DNA from: JBKCHH01 sp046302855 | Lineage (GTDB): Bacteria; Pseudomonadota; Alphaproteobacteria; Rickettsiales; UBA8987 | DNA length: 32,856 bases | Direction of reading: 5' to 3' | Assembly: GCA_046302855.1 (NCBI GenBank) | Contig: JBKCHH010000028.1 | Coordinates: 1-32,856 of the forward strand | In this document: positions 15,679 through 23,924 of the stretch, piece after piece | Layout of the letters: each line of letters opens with the position of its first letter | Position numbering within the stretch: position 1 is the stretch's first letter | Made by a program: the position numbers and the translations under genes | Notes under the pieces: generated by a model | Told to the model about the DNA's origin: nothing | The model's database searches: none | What the model saw: only the letters and a program-made list of their open reading frames with translations

Positions 15679-16719
15679 CTAATTCTGTTGGAACAGAACA
15701 TGCCTAAACTTTTCTGGCTCTTCCAATGCTTTGCCGGAACCTAAGGCCACACAATTTAAAGCATCTTCTGAAACAGAAACTGGTAGGCCAGTTCTTTCAC
15801 GAATTAGCACATCTAAATCTTTTAGTAGAGAGCCACCACCCGTCATCATTATGCCCTTATCGGCAATATCAGAAGAAAGTTCTGGTGGGGTTAGCTCTAA
15901 CGCTTCACGAATGGCATGCAGAATAGTATCCACAGGGTCTGCCAAACTTTCAGCAATTTGCTTTTTAGAAATTACAATTTCGTTTGGAATTCCACGAATT
16001 AAATCCCTTCCCTTAATATGAATGGTTTCTTTTTCATACTCATCAAGTGGTAAGGCAGAACCAATATTCTTTTTTATCATTTCAGCCGTGGTTTCACCAA
16101 TTAGCAGATTATGATTTTTGCGAATGTAAGAGATAATTGCTTGATCCATAGAATCACCACCCACCCTTGCAGACTGGGCATAAACTATACCACCTAGTGA
16201 AATTACCGCAATTTCTGTAGTGCCACCACCAATATCCACAATCATAGAACCAGTTGGTTCAGTAACTGGAAGACCTGCTCCAATAGCAGCTGCCATTGGT
16301 TCTTCTATCAAAAATACTTCCCTTGCACCGGCTTCCATAGCGGCATCTTGAATTGCCCTTCTTTCCACTGGAGTAGAGCCAGATGGCACGCACACAATAA
16401 TTAATGGGCGAACCATTGTTCTGCCCCTATGCACCACCCTTATGAAGTGCTTTATCATTTCTTCTGCCCCTTTAAAATCGGCAATTACACCATCTTTTAA
16501 AGGACGAGAAGCGAAAATATCGGTTGGTGTTCTGCCAAGCATTAATTTTGCTTCATTACCAAATTTAATTGGAACCTTACTGCCATTAATATTTGCGAAT
16601 GCCACAACGGATGGTTCATTGAGCACAATTCCCTTAGCCTTTACATAAACCAAAGTGTTGGCAGTGCCAAGGTCTATTGCCATGTCTGACGAAAAAAGAG
16701 CCAAAAATTTAGAGAGCAT
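15679..16719 (-). CDS. mreB: Rod shape-determining protein MreB
   Basis: Bacterial actin that directs lateral wall synthesis from filaments at the inner membrane. The phosphate 1 motif MAIDLGTANTLVYV is near residues 13-26, phosphate 2 appears as IVDIGGGTTEIAVIS, the adenosine motif as GIMMTGGGSLLKDLD. Length 346 aa is standard. The N-terminal MLSKFLALFSS is a plausible amphipathic membrane anchor. The usual partners mreC and mreD do not follow; nuoG does, 27 bp downstream. Keeping mreB suggests a rod-shaped cell with at least some peptidoglycan. Confidence 0.97.
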   Translation of the reverse strand: MLSKFLALFSSDMAIDLGTANTLVYVKAKGIVLNEPSVVAFANINGSKVPIKFGNEAKLMLGRTPTDIFASRPLKDGVIADFKGAEEMIKHFIRVVHRGRTMVRPLIIVCVPSGSTPVERRAIQDAAMEAGAREVFLIEEPMAAAIGAGLPVTEPTGSMIVDIGGGTTEIAVISLGGIVYAQSARVGGDSMDQAIISYIRKNHNLLIGETTAEMIKKNIGSALPLDEYEKETIHIKGRDLIRGIPNEIVISKKQIAESLADPVDTILHAIREALELTPPELSSDIADKGIMMTGGGSLLKDLDVLIRERTGLPVSVSEDALNCVALGSGKALEEPEKFRHVLFQQN

Positions 16720-16830
16720 TTTATTTGAAAATTAGCGGTTAAATTAGTTATTACTTTAAACCAATTATTATTAGGATAGATGGAAAAATATCTAAAGAAA
16801 AGATTAATTCAACTAATAGTTTGTTATTTT

Positions 16831-17451
16831 TTAAAGATTTTTTTGGGCAGTATTTTGGATAAGATTTCTTGCCACAAATTTGCCAATTATATCAAATTCA
16901 AGGTTTGCATTCTCATCAACTTTTAACTCTCGTAAACTAGTGTGGCTCCAAGTATAGGGTATTATATTTAAAGAAATAAAATCATCTTTTAACTGGTTTA
17001 TGGTTAAAGAAACGCCATTAAAAGTAATTGAACCCTTGTAAACTATTAGGTTTAAAAAATCTTTGGGGATTTTTACCTCTATATTATAATTATCATCAAT
17101 TTGTTTTATAGAAACAACCTTGCCCAAACCATCCACATGCCCTAGAACCAAATGCCCATCTATCTTGCCATTTAGGCGTAGAGATTTCTCTAAATTTACT
17201 ATTTTGCCCCTTTGCCACCCAGAAAGATTAGTTTTATCTAGAGTTTCTTTAGATACATCTACCCAAAAATAATTTTGCTTGCGGAAAAATAAAAAAGATT
17301 TTTTGGTAACCGTTAAGCAGGCACCATCTATGGCTATAGATTCCCCTAGTTTTATATGCGAAAAGTTGCATTTTATTTTGGCAGAAATCCTTTGCTCTTT
17401 TGGCGCTATTTCAACTATTTCACCAATATTTTCTATTATGCCGGTAAACAT
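16831..17451 (-). CDS. ribE: Riboflavin synthase, alpha subunit
   Basis: Dismutates two molecules of 6,7-dimethyl-8-ribityllumazine to riboflavin and a pyrimidinedione. The protein is an internal duplication of lumazine-binding domains. The first half begins with the diagnostic MFTGIIENIGEI and has GESIAIDGACLTV. The second half has GHLVLGHVDGLGKV and the matching GSITFNGVSLTI. Length 206 aa is typical. It starts 8 bp after the prfA stop, so both are likely on one transcript. No riboswitch or other rib genes are seen nearby. Confidence 0.93.
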   Translation of the reverse strand: MFTGIIENIGEIVEIAPKEQRISAKIKCNFSHIKLGESIAIDGACLTVTKKSFLFFRKQNYFWVDVSKETLDKTNLSGWQRGKIVNLEKSLRLNGKIDGHLVLGHVDGLGKVVSIKQIDDNYNIEVKIPKDFLNLIVYKGSITFNGVSLTINQLKDDFISLNIIPYTWSHTSLRELKVDENANLEFDIIGKFVARNLIQNTAQKNL

Positions 17452-17459
17452 TACTTTTT

Positions 17460-18536
17460 CTACTCCTGCTTTTCCACAGCGTCGGCTAGTTTGTTGGCTT
17501 GATCGTCAGCAATTAGGTTTTCAATTAGCTCATCTAAATCACCCTCATTTACCACATCGGCAATTCGGTAGAGGGTTAGGTTAATACGGTGGTCTGTAAC
17601 CCTGCTTTGTGGAAAGTTATAGGTGCGGATTCTTTCAGATCTATCGCCACTACCAATTTGGCTTTTGCGGTTTTTGGAGCGTTCTGCCTCAAGCTCCTGC
17701 CTTTTAGCTTCATAAATCCTTGCCCTTAGTATTTTCATTGCTTTGGCACGGTTTTTGTGCTGAGATTTTTCATCTTGCTGCGAAACTACAACGCCAGTTG
17801 GAATATGGGTTATGCGAACGGCACTATCGGTAGTATTTACCGATTGCCCGCCGGGTCCACTAGAGCGAAATACATCTATGCGAAGGTCTTTTTCTTGAAT
17901 ATCTACATCCACCTCTTCTGCCTCTGGTAAAATGGCAACGGTGGCGGCGGAGGTATGAACCCTGCCTTGATTTTCTGTATCTGGCACCCTTTGCACACGG
18001 TGAACGCCAGATTCAAACTTTAGCCTAGAAAAAACGCTATTGCCTGAAATTTCTGCCTGAGCATCCTTTATGCCACCTAAACCCGTATAGGCTATGGAGA
18101 TAAGCTCAAACTTCCACCTTCTTCTTTCAGCGTAGCGTTGATACATTTGCAATAAATCTGCCCCAAATAAAGAAGCCTCTTCTCCACCTGTGCCTGCCCT
18201 TATTTCTAGTATCACATTTTTATCATCATCAACATCTTTTGGAATTAAAGCCAGCTTTATTTGATTTTGCAAATCAGCTAGCAACTTTTTGGTATCGTGC
18301 AGTTCTTGCTCTGCCATGGATTTAAACTCTGGATCCTTTAGCAAACCTTCTAAATCTTTTATTGACTCACTTGCCTTTTTATACTCATTAATTTTTACCA
18401 CCAGTTCTTCTAGGTTAGAATATTCTTTAGAAAGCCTAGCGAAATCTTTCTTATCCATAGCATCTGGATTCATTAACTTGGCAGATAGCTCATTATAATG
18501 GGTAAGGATTGAAGAAAGTTTATTATCAAAACTCAT
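17460..18536 (-). CDS. prfA: Peptide chain release factor 1
   Basis: Reads UAA and UAG stop codons and triggers peptide release on the ribosome. The GGQ motif is at residues 229-231 within SSGPGGQSVNTTDSAVRITH, the catalytic loop. The segment GRVHTSAATVAILPE is the form found in RF1, whereas RF2 has a different sequence there. The C-terminal PQSRVTDHRINLT agrees with RF1. It has 358 aa. The usual neighbour prmC (the methylase that modifies the GGQ glutamine) is absent; ribE follows instead. Confidence 0.96.
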   Translation of the reverse strand: MSFDNKLSSILTHYNELSAKLMNPDAMDKKDFARLSKEYSNLEELVVKINEYKKASESIKDLEGLLKDPEFKSMAEQELHDTKKLLADLQNQIKLALIPKDVDDDKNVILEIRAGTGGEEASLFGADLLQMYQRYAERRRWKFELISIAYTGLGGIKDAQAEISGNSVFSRLKFESGVHRVQRVPDTENQGRVHTSAATVAILPEAEEVDVDIQEKDLRIDVFRSSGPGGQSVNTTDSAVRITHIPTGVVVSQQDEKSQHKNRAKAMKILRARIYEAKRQELEAERSKNRKSQIGSGDRSERIRTYNFPQSRVTDHRINLTLYRIADVVNEGDLDELIENLIADDQANKLADAVEKQE

Positions 18537-18688
18537 AAGGCAAAAGACACGGATATTTTAAGGAATTCTCTAATAATATTTAGCAATATTAGCAATGTTT
18601 AATTGCTTCGGGGTTATTCTCAAACACAAATCCGCTTGAACTTATGCTAGATAAATATAACCATAGTGTGCAAAAACTTGAAGTATAG

Positions 18689-19759
18689 ATGGCAGAAAAT
18701 GAATCTGGCTCAGAAAAGACCGAAGAGCCCACCCAGAAACGCTTAGAAGATGCCTTTGATGAAGGCAAGGTTGCCTTTTCACGAGAGGTCTCTAATGCCC
18801 TATTTCTGGGGCTGTTGTTTTTGTATATGGTGTGGTTTATCCCAAGCATCTTAACTGGTTTTACGGTTGATTTTACTAACTACATTAGCAAATCTTACAG
18901 TTTTTCTTTAGATGAAAATAATCTAGACCACCTGCTAAAAGATGTTGTTTTTGCCATTGTTGCCTTAGTTGGCTTCCCCATAGCGTTTAGCATTGTGGTG
19001 GCGGTTGCCTCATCATTCTTACAAAATGGCAGGTTTAATTTTTCGGCCAAATCTTTAGAGCCAAAGTTTGAAAAAATTTCGCCGCTTGCTGGTTTTAAGC
19101 GACTGTTTTCTTTTAAAAGTGTGGTGGAGCTATTAAAGGGGTTTCTTAAAATTATTGTGATTGGCTTTATGGGCTATTTGATAGTGAAATCTTCCTTCGA
19201 CAAAATCATTAACTTAGCAAACTATGATTTAAAAGAGATGCTAAAGGTTATTTCCCACATTATTTATCAGATAATTTTATTTTCCGTGATTTTTATTTTT
19301 CTAATTGCGGGGGGCGATTTTATTTATCAAAAGTTCTCCTTTTTTAAATCTATGATGATGACCCGCCAAGAGCTTAAAGATGAGCTTAAACAATCAGATG
19401 GTGATCCGCAAATAAAGGCAAGAATTAGAAAGTTAAGAATGCAAAAGGCAGTAAACAAGGTGGCAAAAGAAGTGCCAAAAAGTAGCGTAGTGGTTAGAAA
19501 CCCAACCCACTATGCGGTGGCCTTAAAGTATGAGGAAGAAGAAATGGACGCACCAATTCTAGTTGCCAAGGGGCAAGATTTCTTAGCACTAAAAATTATA
19601 GAAATTGCCGAAAAAAACCAAGTGCCCGTAGTAGAAAATAGACCCTTGGCCAGAGCCTTATACGAAACCGCCGAAATTGGCAAACAGATTCCCCTAGAGC
19701 AGTTCCAAGCCGTAGCGGAAGTTATTAAATATATCTACCAATTAAAGGGTAGGGGGTAG
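18689..19759 (+). CDS. flhB: Flagellar export apparatus protein FlhB
   Basis: Inner-membrane substrate-specificity switch of the flagellar type III export gate. The N-terminus (SEKTEEPTQKRLEDAFDEGKV) is the family hallmark, four membrane segments lie within about residues 30-215, and the cytoplasmic domain carries the autocleavage motif NPTH at 271-274 followed by YAVALKY. The 356-aa length is typical. TEEPT and a flagellar-like length favour FlhB over injectisome homologues, although the YscU family shares NPTH. No other flagellar gene is in the window. It is divergent from prfA (about 150 bp between starts) with no obvious strong promoter. Confidence 0.93.
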   Translation: MAENESGSEKTEEPTQKRLEDAFDEGKVAFSREVSNALFLGLLFLYMVWFIPSILTGFTVDFTNYISKSYSFSLDENNLDHLLKDVVFAIVALVGFPIAFSIVVAVASSFLQNGRFNFSAKSLEPKFEKISPLAGFKRLFSFKSVVELLKGFLKIIVIGFMGYLIVKSSFDKIINLANYDLKEMLKVISHIIYQIILFSVIFIFLIAGGDFIYQKFSFFKSMMMTRQELKDELKQSDGDPQIKARIRKLRMQKAVNKVAKEVPKSSVVVRNPTHYAVALKYEEEEMDAPILVAKGQDFLALKIIEIAEKNQVPVVENRPLARALYETAEIGKQIPLEQFQAVAEVIKYIYQLKGRG

Positions 19760-19793
19760 GAAAGAGTATATAGTCATTGCTGTTAGGCACAGA

Positions 19794-19817
19794 AGCAGAA
19801 ATAGCAGGGTTTCTGCT
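19794..19817. terminator. Stem-loop between convergent genes
   Basis: A perfect 8-bp stem agcagaaa/tttctgct encloses an 8-nt loop, between the flhB stop and the convergent gene ending at 19819. No T-run follows on either strand, so termination is plausible but not proven. Confidence 0.4.
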
Positions 19818-19818
19818 A

Positions 19819-20031
19819 TTATCTATGAGGACCGCTTCTATCATTCCTATGGATCAAACCTGAAGTAAATTTGCCTGCTACTTTCTTCGCCTGTTCTACA
19901 ATTTCTCTCGCACGGTCTCCAAGGTTTTTAGGTTTTTCTAGTTCTTTACTAGCTTCTTTTTGAGCGTCTCTTAGTGCTTTTACTTCATCTCTGCCCTTTT
20001 TAAATGCCACACCTATATTCCCCCTATCCAA
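19819..20031 (-). pseudogene. Downstream fragment of a gene split by a 28-bp duplication
   Basis: A 70-codon open stretch beginning at a TTG with no ribosome binding site. It is charged and probably helical (DEVKALRDAQKEASKELEKPKN, then AREIVEQAKKVAGKF). It is in the wrong frame relative to the 20066-20509 frame only because of the tandem 28-bp repeat at 20047-20102. With one copy removed, the upstream frame runs through SSLDANPELDRGNIGVAFKK into this segment, giving one protein of 220 residues. So this is best read as the detached C-terminal third of that protein. Function unknown. Confidence 0.7.
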
Positions 20032-20046
20032 TTCAGGGTTTGCATC

Positions 20047-20102
20047 TAGTGAGGATTGTATAGTCTCAACTATTTAGTGAGGATTGTATAGTCTCAACTA
20101 TT
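20047..20102. repeat. Perfect 28-bp tandem duplication
   Basis: Two identical abutting 28-bp units (20047-20074 and 20075-20102), starting tagtgaggattgtatagtct. The unit length is not a multiple of three, so gain or loss of one unit changes the reading frame of the gene it interrupts. Slipped-strand mispairing or RecA-independent recombination could reverse it. Confidence 0.97.
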
Positions 20103-20509
20103 TTGCTAGCCTCATTATTATCATAACCAAGGCTTTTTAAACCTTTCTGAAAATTATCTCTGTTAAAAGTGTTATTTTTTGTATTACTTTCAATTAAATG
20201 CCAATAAACCGCGCCCTCAACTATATGTGCTAAACCTTCTTTAATATAATCTAATTCTTGTTTTGCTTGTGAAATTGCGTATGTTTCTTCTGGCCTAAAG
20301 GTCCGACCAGCTTTACTATACAACCCCTGATTTTTTACCGCAAGTAATTGATTTATCAAAAAGTCGGCATGCCCAATACCAGCACCCTCAACTGCCTGAA
20401 CTAAAGATTCCATCTGTTCTTTGTGGTTAGTGTAATTATGAGTATGATTAGTTGATACAATTGTATCAACTAATCCTTGTATTTTATCTGAGTATATAAT
20501 TTGTGGCAT
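20066..20509 (-). CDS. Unknown protein, truncated by a tandem duplication
   Basis: 147 residues as it stands, ending in ETIQSSLNS at a TGA created by the second copy of the 28-bp repeat. It has no signal peptide or membrane helix. Features are a His/Asn-rich early part (TNHTHNYTNHKEQ), then helical segments (EGAGIGHADFLINQLLAVKN, QAKQELDYIKEGLAHIVEGA). I do not recognise a family. The ancestral product would be 220 residues with a charged helical C-terminus. It converges with flhB and is followed upstream by a palindromic repeat. It might still be made as a shortened protein; an effector or accessory role is only a guess. Confidence 0.6.
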   Translation of the reverse strand: MPQIIYSDKIQGLVDTIVSTNHTHNYTNHKEQMESLVQAVEGAGIGHADFLINQLLAVKNQGLYSKAGRTFRPEETYAISQAKQELDYIKEGLAHIVEGAVYWHLIESNTKNNTFNRDNFQKGLKSLGYDNNEASKIVETIQSSLNS

Positions 20510-20664
20510 AAAATTAATTTAGTAAAATGTTAGACCCTATACTATATGCAATATGTTAAAGAATTGTTAATTTGTTGAATATTTTTTGGGAGTGTTTGTT
20601 AAAGATAGATAAAAAGCAATGTATAAGTGGCTGTTAATGTCTTTAACCGTTATTTAGAGGAGCT

Positions 20665-20818
20665 TTAGGGGAAAATCGTCATTGCGAGGAGTGCAACGAC
20701 GAAGCAATCCATAAACAAGGCAGAGCTTGGATTTCAGACAGTTATTACAAGAAATATAATTGTTGTGGATTGCTTTGCCAAAAATAAATTTTTGGCTCGC
20801 AATGACGGCTTTCCTTAA
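20665..20818. repeat. 'gtcattgcgag' palindromic repeat, copy 2
   Basis: About 154 bp. The left end gaaaatcgtcattgcgag is mirrored by ctcgcaatgacggctttcct at the right; gaagcaatcca is mirrored by tggattgctttgcc. It fills most of the gene-free stretch 20510-20827, whose remaining part is plain AT-rich sequence with nothing else recognised. It is the same family as copies 1 and 3 and lies just past the tatB stop. Confidence 0.82.
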
Positions 20819-20827
20819 TGTAGCACC

Positions 20828-21157
20828 CTAACCCTGCTTCTTCCCGCTGGTTTTTTTCTTAGCAACCTTTGCGGAAGGTGTTTTTCTTTTTTTAGGCTTT
20901 CCTTCCAGCTCATCGAAAACTTCCCTCACATCATAGGCTTTTCTGGGTTCGCCATTTATATCTATTACCGTGTGTTTTTTTACGCCATCTAGGTCTAGCT
21001 CTCTTGAAATGCTGCTTTTTACATCAAAGAACAAAACCCGCATTTTTCTAAAAAATAAGCCAATTTGTTTGGCTATTTCTGGAATATCTTCTGTTTTTAC
21101 AAAAATTAGCATCACTACGGCAATTAATAAAAATTCCCAGCCTGAAATGCCAAACAT
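20828..21157 (-). CDS. tatB: Twin-arginine translocase subunit TatB (TatA/B family)
   Basis: Component of the Tat system that exports folded, often cofactor-containing proteins across the inner membrane. It starts MFGISGWEFLLIAVVMLIFV, a single short membrane helix with a Glu at position 8, followed by an amphipathic helix (PEIAKQIGLFFRKMRVLF) and a charged tail ending in a Lys-rich stretch. A 109-aa length and the Glu in the membrane helix favour TatB over TatA. The conserved Gly-Pro hinge is replaced by a TEDIPEIAK context. It is 2 bp after phaR; tatC is not adjacent. Confidence 0.78.
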   Translation of the reverse strand: MFGISGWEFLLIAVVMLIFVKTEDIPEIAKQIGLFFRKMRVLFFDVKSSISRELDLDGVKKHTVIDINGEPRKAYDVREVFDELEGKPKKRKTPSAKVAKKKTSGKKQG

Positions 21158-21159
21158 TG

Positions 21160-21636
21160 CTACTCCTTATCTTTAGGATTTTTATATTTGAAGAGATTAA
21201 AAATATTGAAGGTTTCTTCAAGTATCTTCATATTTTGTTTGCCAATTTCTTCTGCCATTTTAATTGAAGAAAATACATCCTTAGGCTTGCTAGAAGTTGC
21301 ACTTACCTTGTCTATTATGGTGGCGAAATTTTGCGTAAACTGCTCTATATATTTATTGAAAGAATTGCTTAAATTTTCATCATAAAAGCAAATTATTTGT
21401 TTTAGAAAATTTAGTGGTAGCAAATTAGCCCCGTTTAGCTCCATCTCTATAATTACCTGAGCCAAGGTTTGTCGGGTAATATCTTCAGAGGTTTTTGAAT
21501 CCAAAACTACAAAATTAACATCATCCTTAACAAACTTGGCAATATCTTGCAAGGTTACATAACAGCTGGTAGAGGTATCATAAAGCCTTCTGTTAGGATA
21601 TTTTTTTATTAAAATTGGTTCTTTGTTTTTATTCAT
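21160..21636 (-). CDS. phaR: PhaR-type polyhydroxyalkanoate synthesis regulator
   Basis: PhaR proteins bind both DNA and polyhydroxyalkanoate granules and repress phasin and sometimes synthase genes. The DNA-binding domain is obvious at the N-terminus: IKKYPNRRLYDTSTSCYVTL (residues 9-28), then DIAKFVKDDVNFVVLDSKTSEDITRQTLAQVI. A middle PHB-accumulation-regulator segment follows, with a helical C-terminus. Length 158 aa is at the short end. It sits between ubiA (5 bp) and tatB (2 bp). No PHA synthase is in the window, so storage-polymer metabolism is inferred from the family only. Confidence 0.88.
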   Translation of the reverse strand: MNKNKEPILIKKYPNRRLYDTSTSCYVTLQDIAKFVKDDVNFVVLDSKTSEDITRQTLAQVIIEMELNGANLLPLNFLKQIICFYDENLSNSFNKYIEQFTQNFATIIDKVSATSSKPKDVFSSIKMAEEIGKQNMKILEETFNIFNLFKYKNPKDKE

Positions 21637-21641
21637 AAAAT

Positions 21642-22550
21642 TTAAATTTTGTGCCCCGCAATAATTGCTAGGAATATTAGTAGTCCATAATAGTTGTTTG
21701 CCCTAAAAAACCAATCAGCCCTTGCTGGAAACTTTACATTTACTTTTTTTAAACTCTTAAAGATGTAAATTAATGCCCACAAGGCAACTATTAAGAATAT
21801 GAATATATTAAAGTTAGATATATTATTTACACTAAATAACAGTAATAAAAAGCTAATAAGATAGAATTTTTTTACAAAGAGCTTAATTTTTTTTCCAAAG
21901 AAAATAGCGGTTGATTTTAGCCCTATTTTTTTATCATCTTCCCTATCTTGCAGGGCGTAGATAGTATCATAAGCAATGGTCCAAAAGATGCAAGATAGGT
22001 ATAGTAGAAGAATTCTATTAGAAAAAATTACATTAAAAAAGCCTTCCCAAGATGAATTTTCAGGGGTTTTTAGGTGATAAACTTCGCTAATTGCCATAAA
22101 TACACCAAAATTAAATACTATTCCTAATATTAATTGTGGCATTGCAAAAAATCTTTTGGATAGGGGGTAAAGGACTATAAAAAATCCAGCTATCACCCCT
22201 AAAAAAATGGTGTGATAATTTAGTTGAAACAACAAAATGAAGGAGAAAAACCCAAGTATTGCAAGTATAATAAAAGCCTCTAGTAAAGAAATTTTATTGT
22301 TGGCAAGGGGTCTGGTTTTTGTTCTTGATACTTTTTTATCGAAGTTTCTATCTAGCACATCATTTATTACGCAACCAATGCTTCTGGTTAAAAAGGCACC
22401 TAAAATAAACACTATATAGAGGGAAATATTATGCACATCCATAATAGCAAAAACCCATAATATTGGCCACAACAAAAGCATAGTGCCAATAGGACGGTTA
22501 AACCTTATTAGGTCTATGTAATATTGTATTTTTAGTTTTGAACTGGTCAT
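21642..22550 (-). CDS. ubiA: 4-hydroxybenzoate polyprenyltransferase
   Basis: Integral-membrane prenyltransferase that attaches the isoprenoid tail to 4-hydroxybenzoate in ubiquinone synthesis. The first Asp-rich motif is NDVLDRNFDKKVSRTKTRPL, the second YALQDREDDKKIGLKSTAIF; both bind Mg2+-diphosphate. Eight to nine membrane segments are visible. The substrate-specific start RFNRPIGTMLLLWPILW matches UbiA. I used the ATG at 22548-22550 (MTSSKLKIQYYIDL); the frame extends to 22589, but that would leave only 12 bp to the divergent gene. It heads an operon with phaR and tatB. Confidence 0.92.
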   Translation of the reverse strand: MTSSKLKIQYYIDLIRFNRPIGTMLLLWPILWVFAIMDVHNISLYIVFILGAFLTRSIGCVINDVLDRNFDKKVSRTKTRPLANNKISLLEAFIILAILGFFSFILLFQLNYHTIFLGVIAGFFIVLYPLSKRFFAMPQLILGIVFNFGVFMAISEVYHLKTPENSSWEGFFNVIFSNRILLLYLSCIFWTIAYDTIYALQDREDDKKIGLKSTAIFFGKKIKLFVKKFYLISFLLLLFSVNNISNFNIFIFLIVALWALIYIFKSLKKVNVKFPARADWFFRANNYYGLLIFLAIIAGHKI

Positions 22551-22572
22551 TATTATAATTTTTTGGTATAAT
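22544..22572 (+). promoter_or_regulatory. Extended -10 promoter of the aminotransferase gene
   Basis: A perfect TATAAT at 22567-22572 is preceded by TG one base upstream (tggtataat), an extended -10 element. A weak -35, tggtca, lies 17 nt upstream. Transcription would start near 22579, leaving a leader of about 20 nt before the ATG at 22602. The element overlaps the 5' end of ubiA. Confidence 0.6.
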
Positions 22573-22601
22573 ACCTTTACCCTTTTCATTACTAGCGAAC
22601 A

Positions 22602-23924
22602 ATGATTAAAAAAGCAAAATATTTAACGCCAGATGGCGAAGATGCAAGCCAGATAACCTCTACGCAATTAATGCATCAATGGGTGCATTTTTTGCAAAAC
22701 AAGGGATGCAAAATTATTGATGCAAGCCGTGGCTACCCAAGCTATAGAGCAGATAAGCCAGCTATAAAGGCAATAAAAAAGGTTATAAATAATTTATCTA
22801 AAAAAACCTTCCCCTACGGCACTAACTCTAATGGGGAAGAAAATTATCTGCAAATTGCCAAACAGGGCTTCAAAAAAGAATATGGTATAGATTTTAGTGA
22901 AAAGGAAATTGTGCTAACCGTTGGCGGGCAGTTTGGTTTAGCCTCTGCTTTTTATGCAGTGCAAAAAAAGCATGAAGATGGAGTAATTATTGCCATAAAA
23001 CCTTGGTATTTAAATCATTTAGAATTGGCACAAACCACCTATGGCTTTATTTACGGTAAGCCACCTAAGCACGAACTTTTTTCTTTTTTAGAATTAAACA
23101 GCTCTAACCAATATAAAATTACGGCTAAAGAATTTGCTAAGGTGGTAAGTGGCAAGAAAATAAACGCATTTTTGTTCTGCAACCCAATGAATCCTTTAAG
23201 CAAGGTAATTTCAAAGGAAGAATGGATGGAAATTTTACCTATTCTAGAAAAGCATAAGACCGTGCCAATTATTCTAGATGAGGCCTTTGCTGAAATAGAC
23301 TTTTCATTAAAATTTGATTTCTCACTACTTAAAATTGCCCCCCATTTAAATAATAGAACTTTTTTATTTAGAAGTGGCACAAAGGCACTGGGGCTTTCTG
23401 GTGAAAGGCTTGCGGTAAATACCGTTCCACCACAATATTTGAGTGATATAACCTATTTGCAAAGTCGCCTTATCGGCAACCCGCCTTTATCTGCGCAGGC
23501 TGGCATGGCTAATGCTCTAAAATTTATGTCTAAAAAAAGTAAGGGCAAAATTTCTAACTATTACAAAAAAAATGCATATTATCTGTATGAAAACCTAAAA
23601 GGGAAGGGCTTATTACTAGATGATAATTTTAAGCCAGAAGGTGGCTTTTATACTCTGCTAAGGCTAGATTTTTTGCTTGGTAAAAAATTCCCTACAAGTG
23701 AATTCAAATTTTCTTCCAAAGGGCAAAAAACCATAACAAATGATTTTGATATAGTATTTGCCCTAATGCTGGGTGTTGGAGATTTTAAAGAGGGGCTTGC
23801 CCTTATACCAGGTTCTTGCTTTGGTTATGATGAAAAGCTAGGGATTGTAAGGGTGTCATTTAGCCCAAATTTTGGGCAGATAAAAAAGATAGCAGGGTAT
23901 CTATTAAGGCTGGCTCAAGTATAA
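22602..23924 (+). CDS. Class I/II PLP-dependent aminotransferase
   Basis: Fold-type I aminotransferase of unknown substrate. Visible elements are YGTNSNGEENYLQIA near residues 72-86, VGGQFGLASAFYAV for cofactor phosphate contact, FCNPMNPLSK with the Asn that contacts the ring, ILDEAFAEIDF with the Asp that binds the pyridine nitrogen, and the Schiff-base Lys in RSGTKALGLSGERLA. The C-terminal substrate arginine is probably in GIVRVSFSP. Length 440 aa is slightly long for the family. It has its own promoter, and its 3' end overlaps the convergent glycosyltransferase by 10 bp. I would not assign a pathway. Confidence 0.85.
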   Translation: MIKKAKYLTPDGEDASQITSTQLMHQWVHFLQNKGCKIIDASRGYPSYRADKPAIKAIKKVINNLSKKTFPYGTNSNGEENYLQIAKQGFKKEYGIDFSEKEIVLTVGGQFGLASAFYAVQKKHEDGVIIAIKPWYLNHLELAQTTYGFIYGKPPKHELFSFLELNSSNQYKITAKEFAKVVSGKKINAFLFCNPMNPLSKVISKEEWMEILPILEKHKTVPIILDEAFAEIDFSLKFDFSLLKIAPHLNNRTFLFRSGTKALGLSGERLAVNTVPPQYLSDITYLQSRLIGNPPLSAQAGMANALKFMSKKSKGKISNYYKKNAYYLYENLKGKGLLLDDNFKPEGGFYTLLRLDFLLGKKFPTSEFKFSSKGQKTITNDFDIVFALMLGVGDFKEGLALIPGSCFGYDEKLGIVRVSFSPNFGQIKKIAGYLLRLAQV

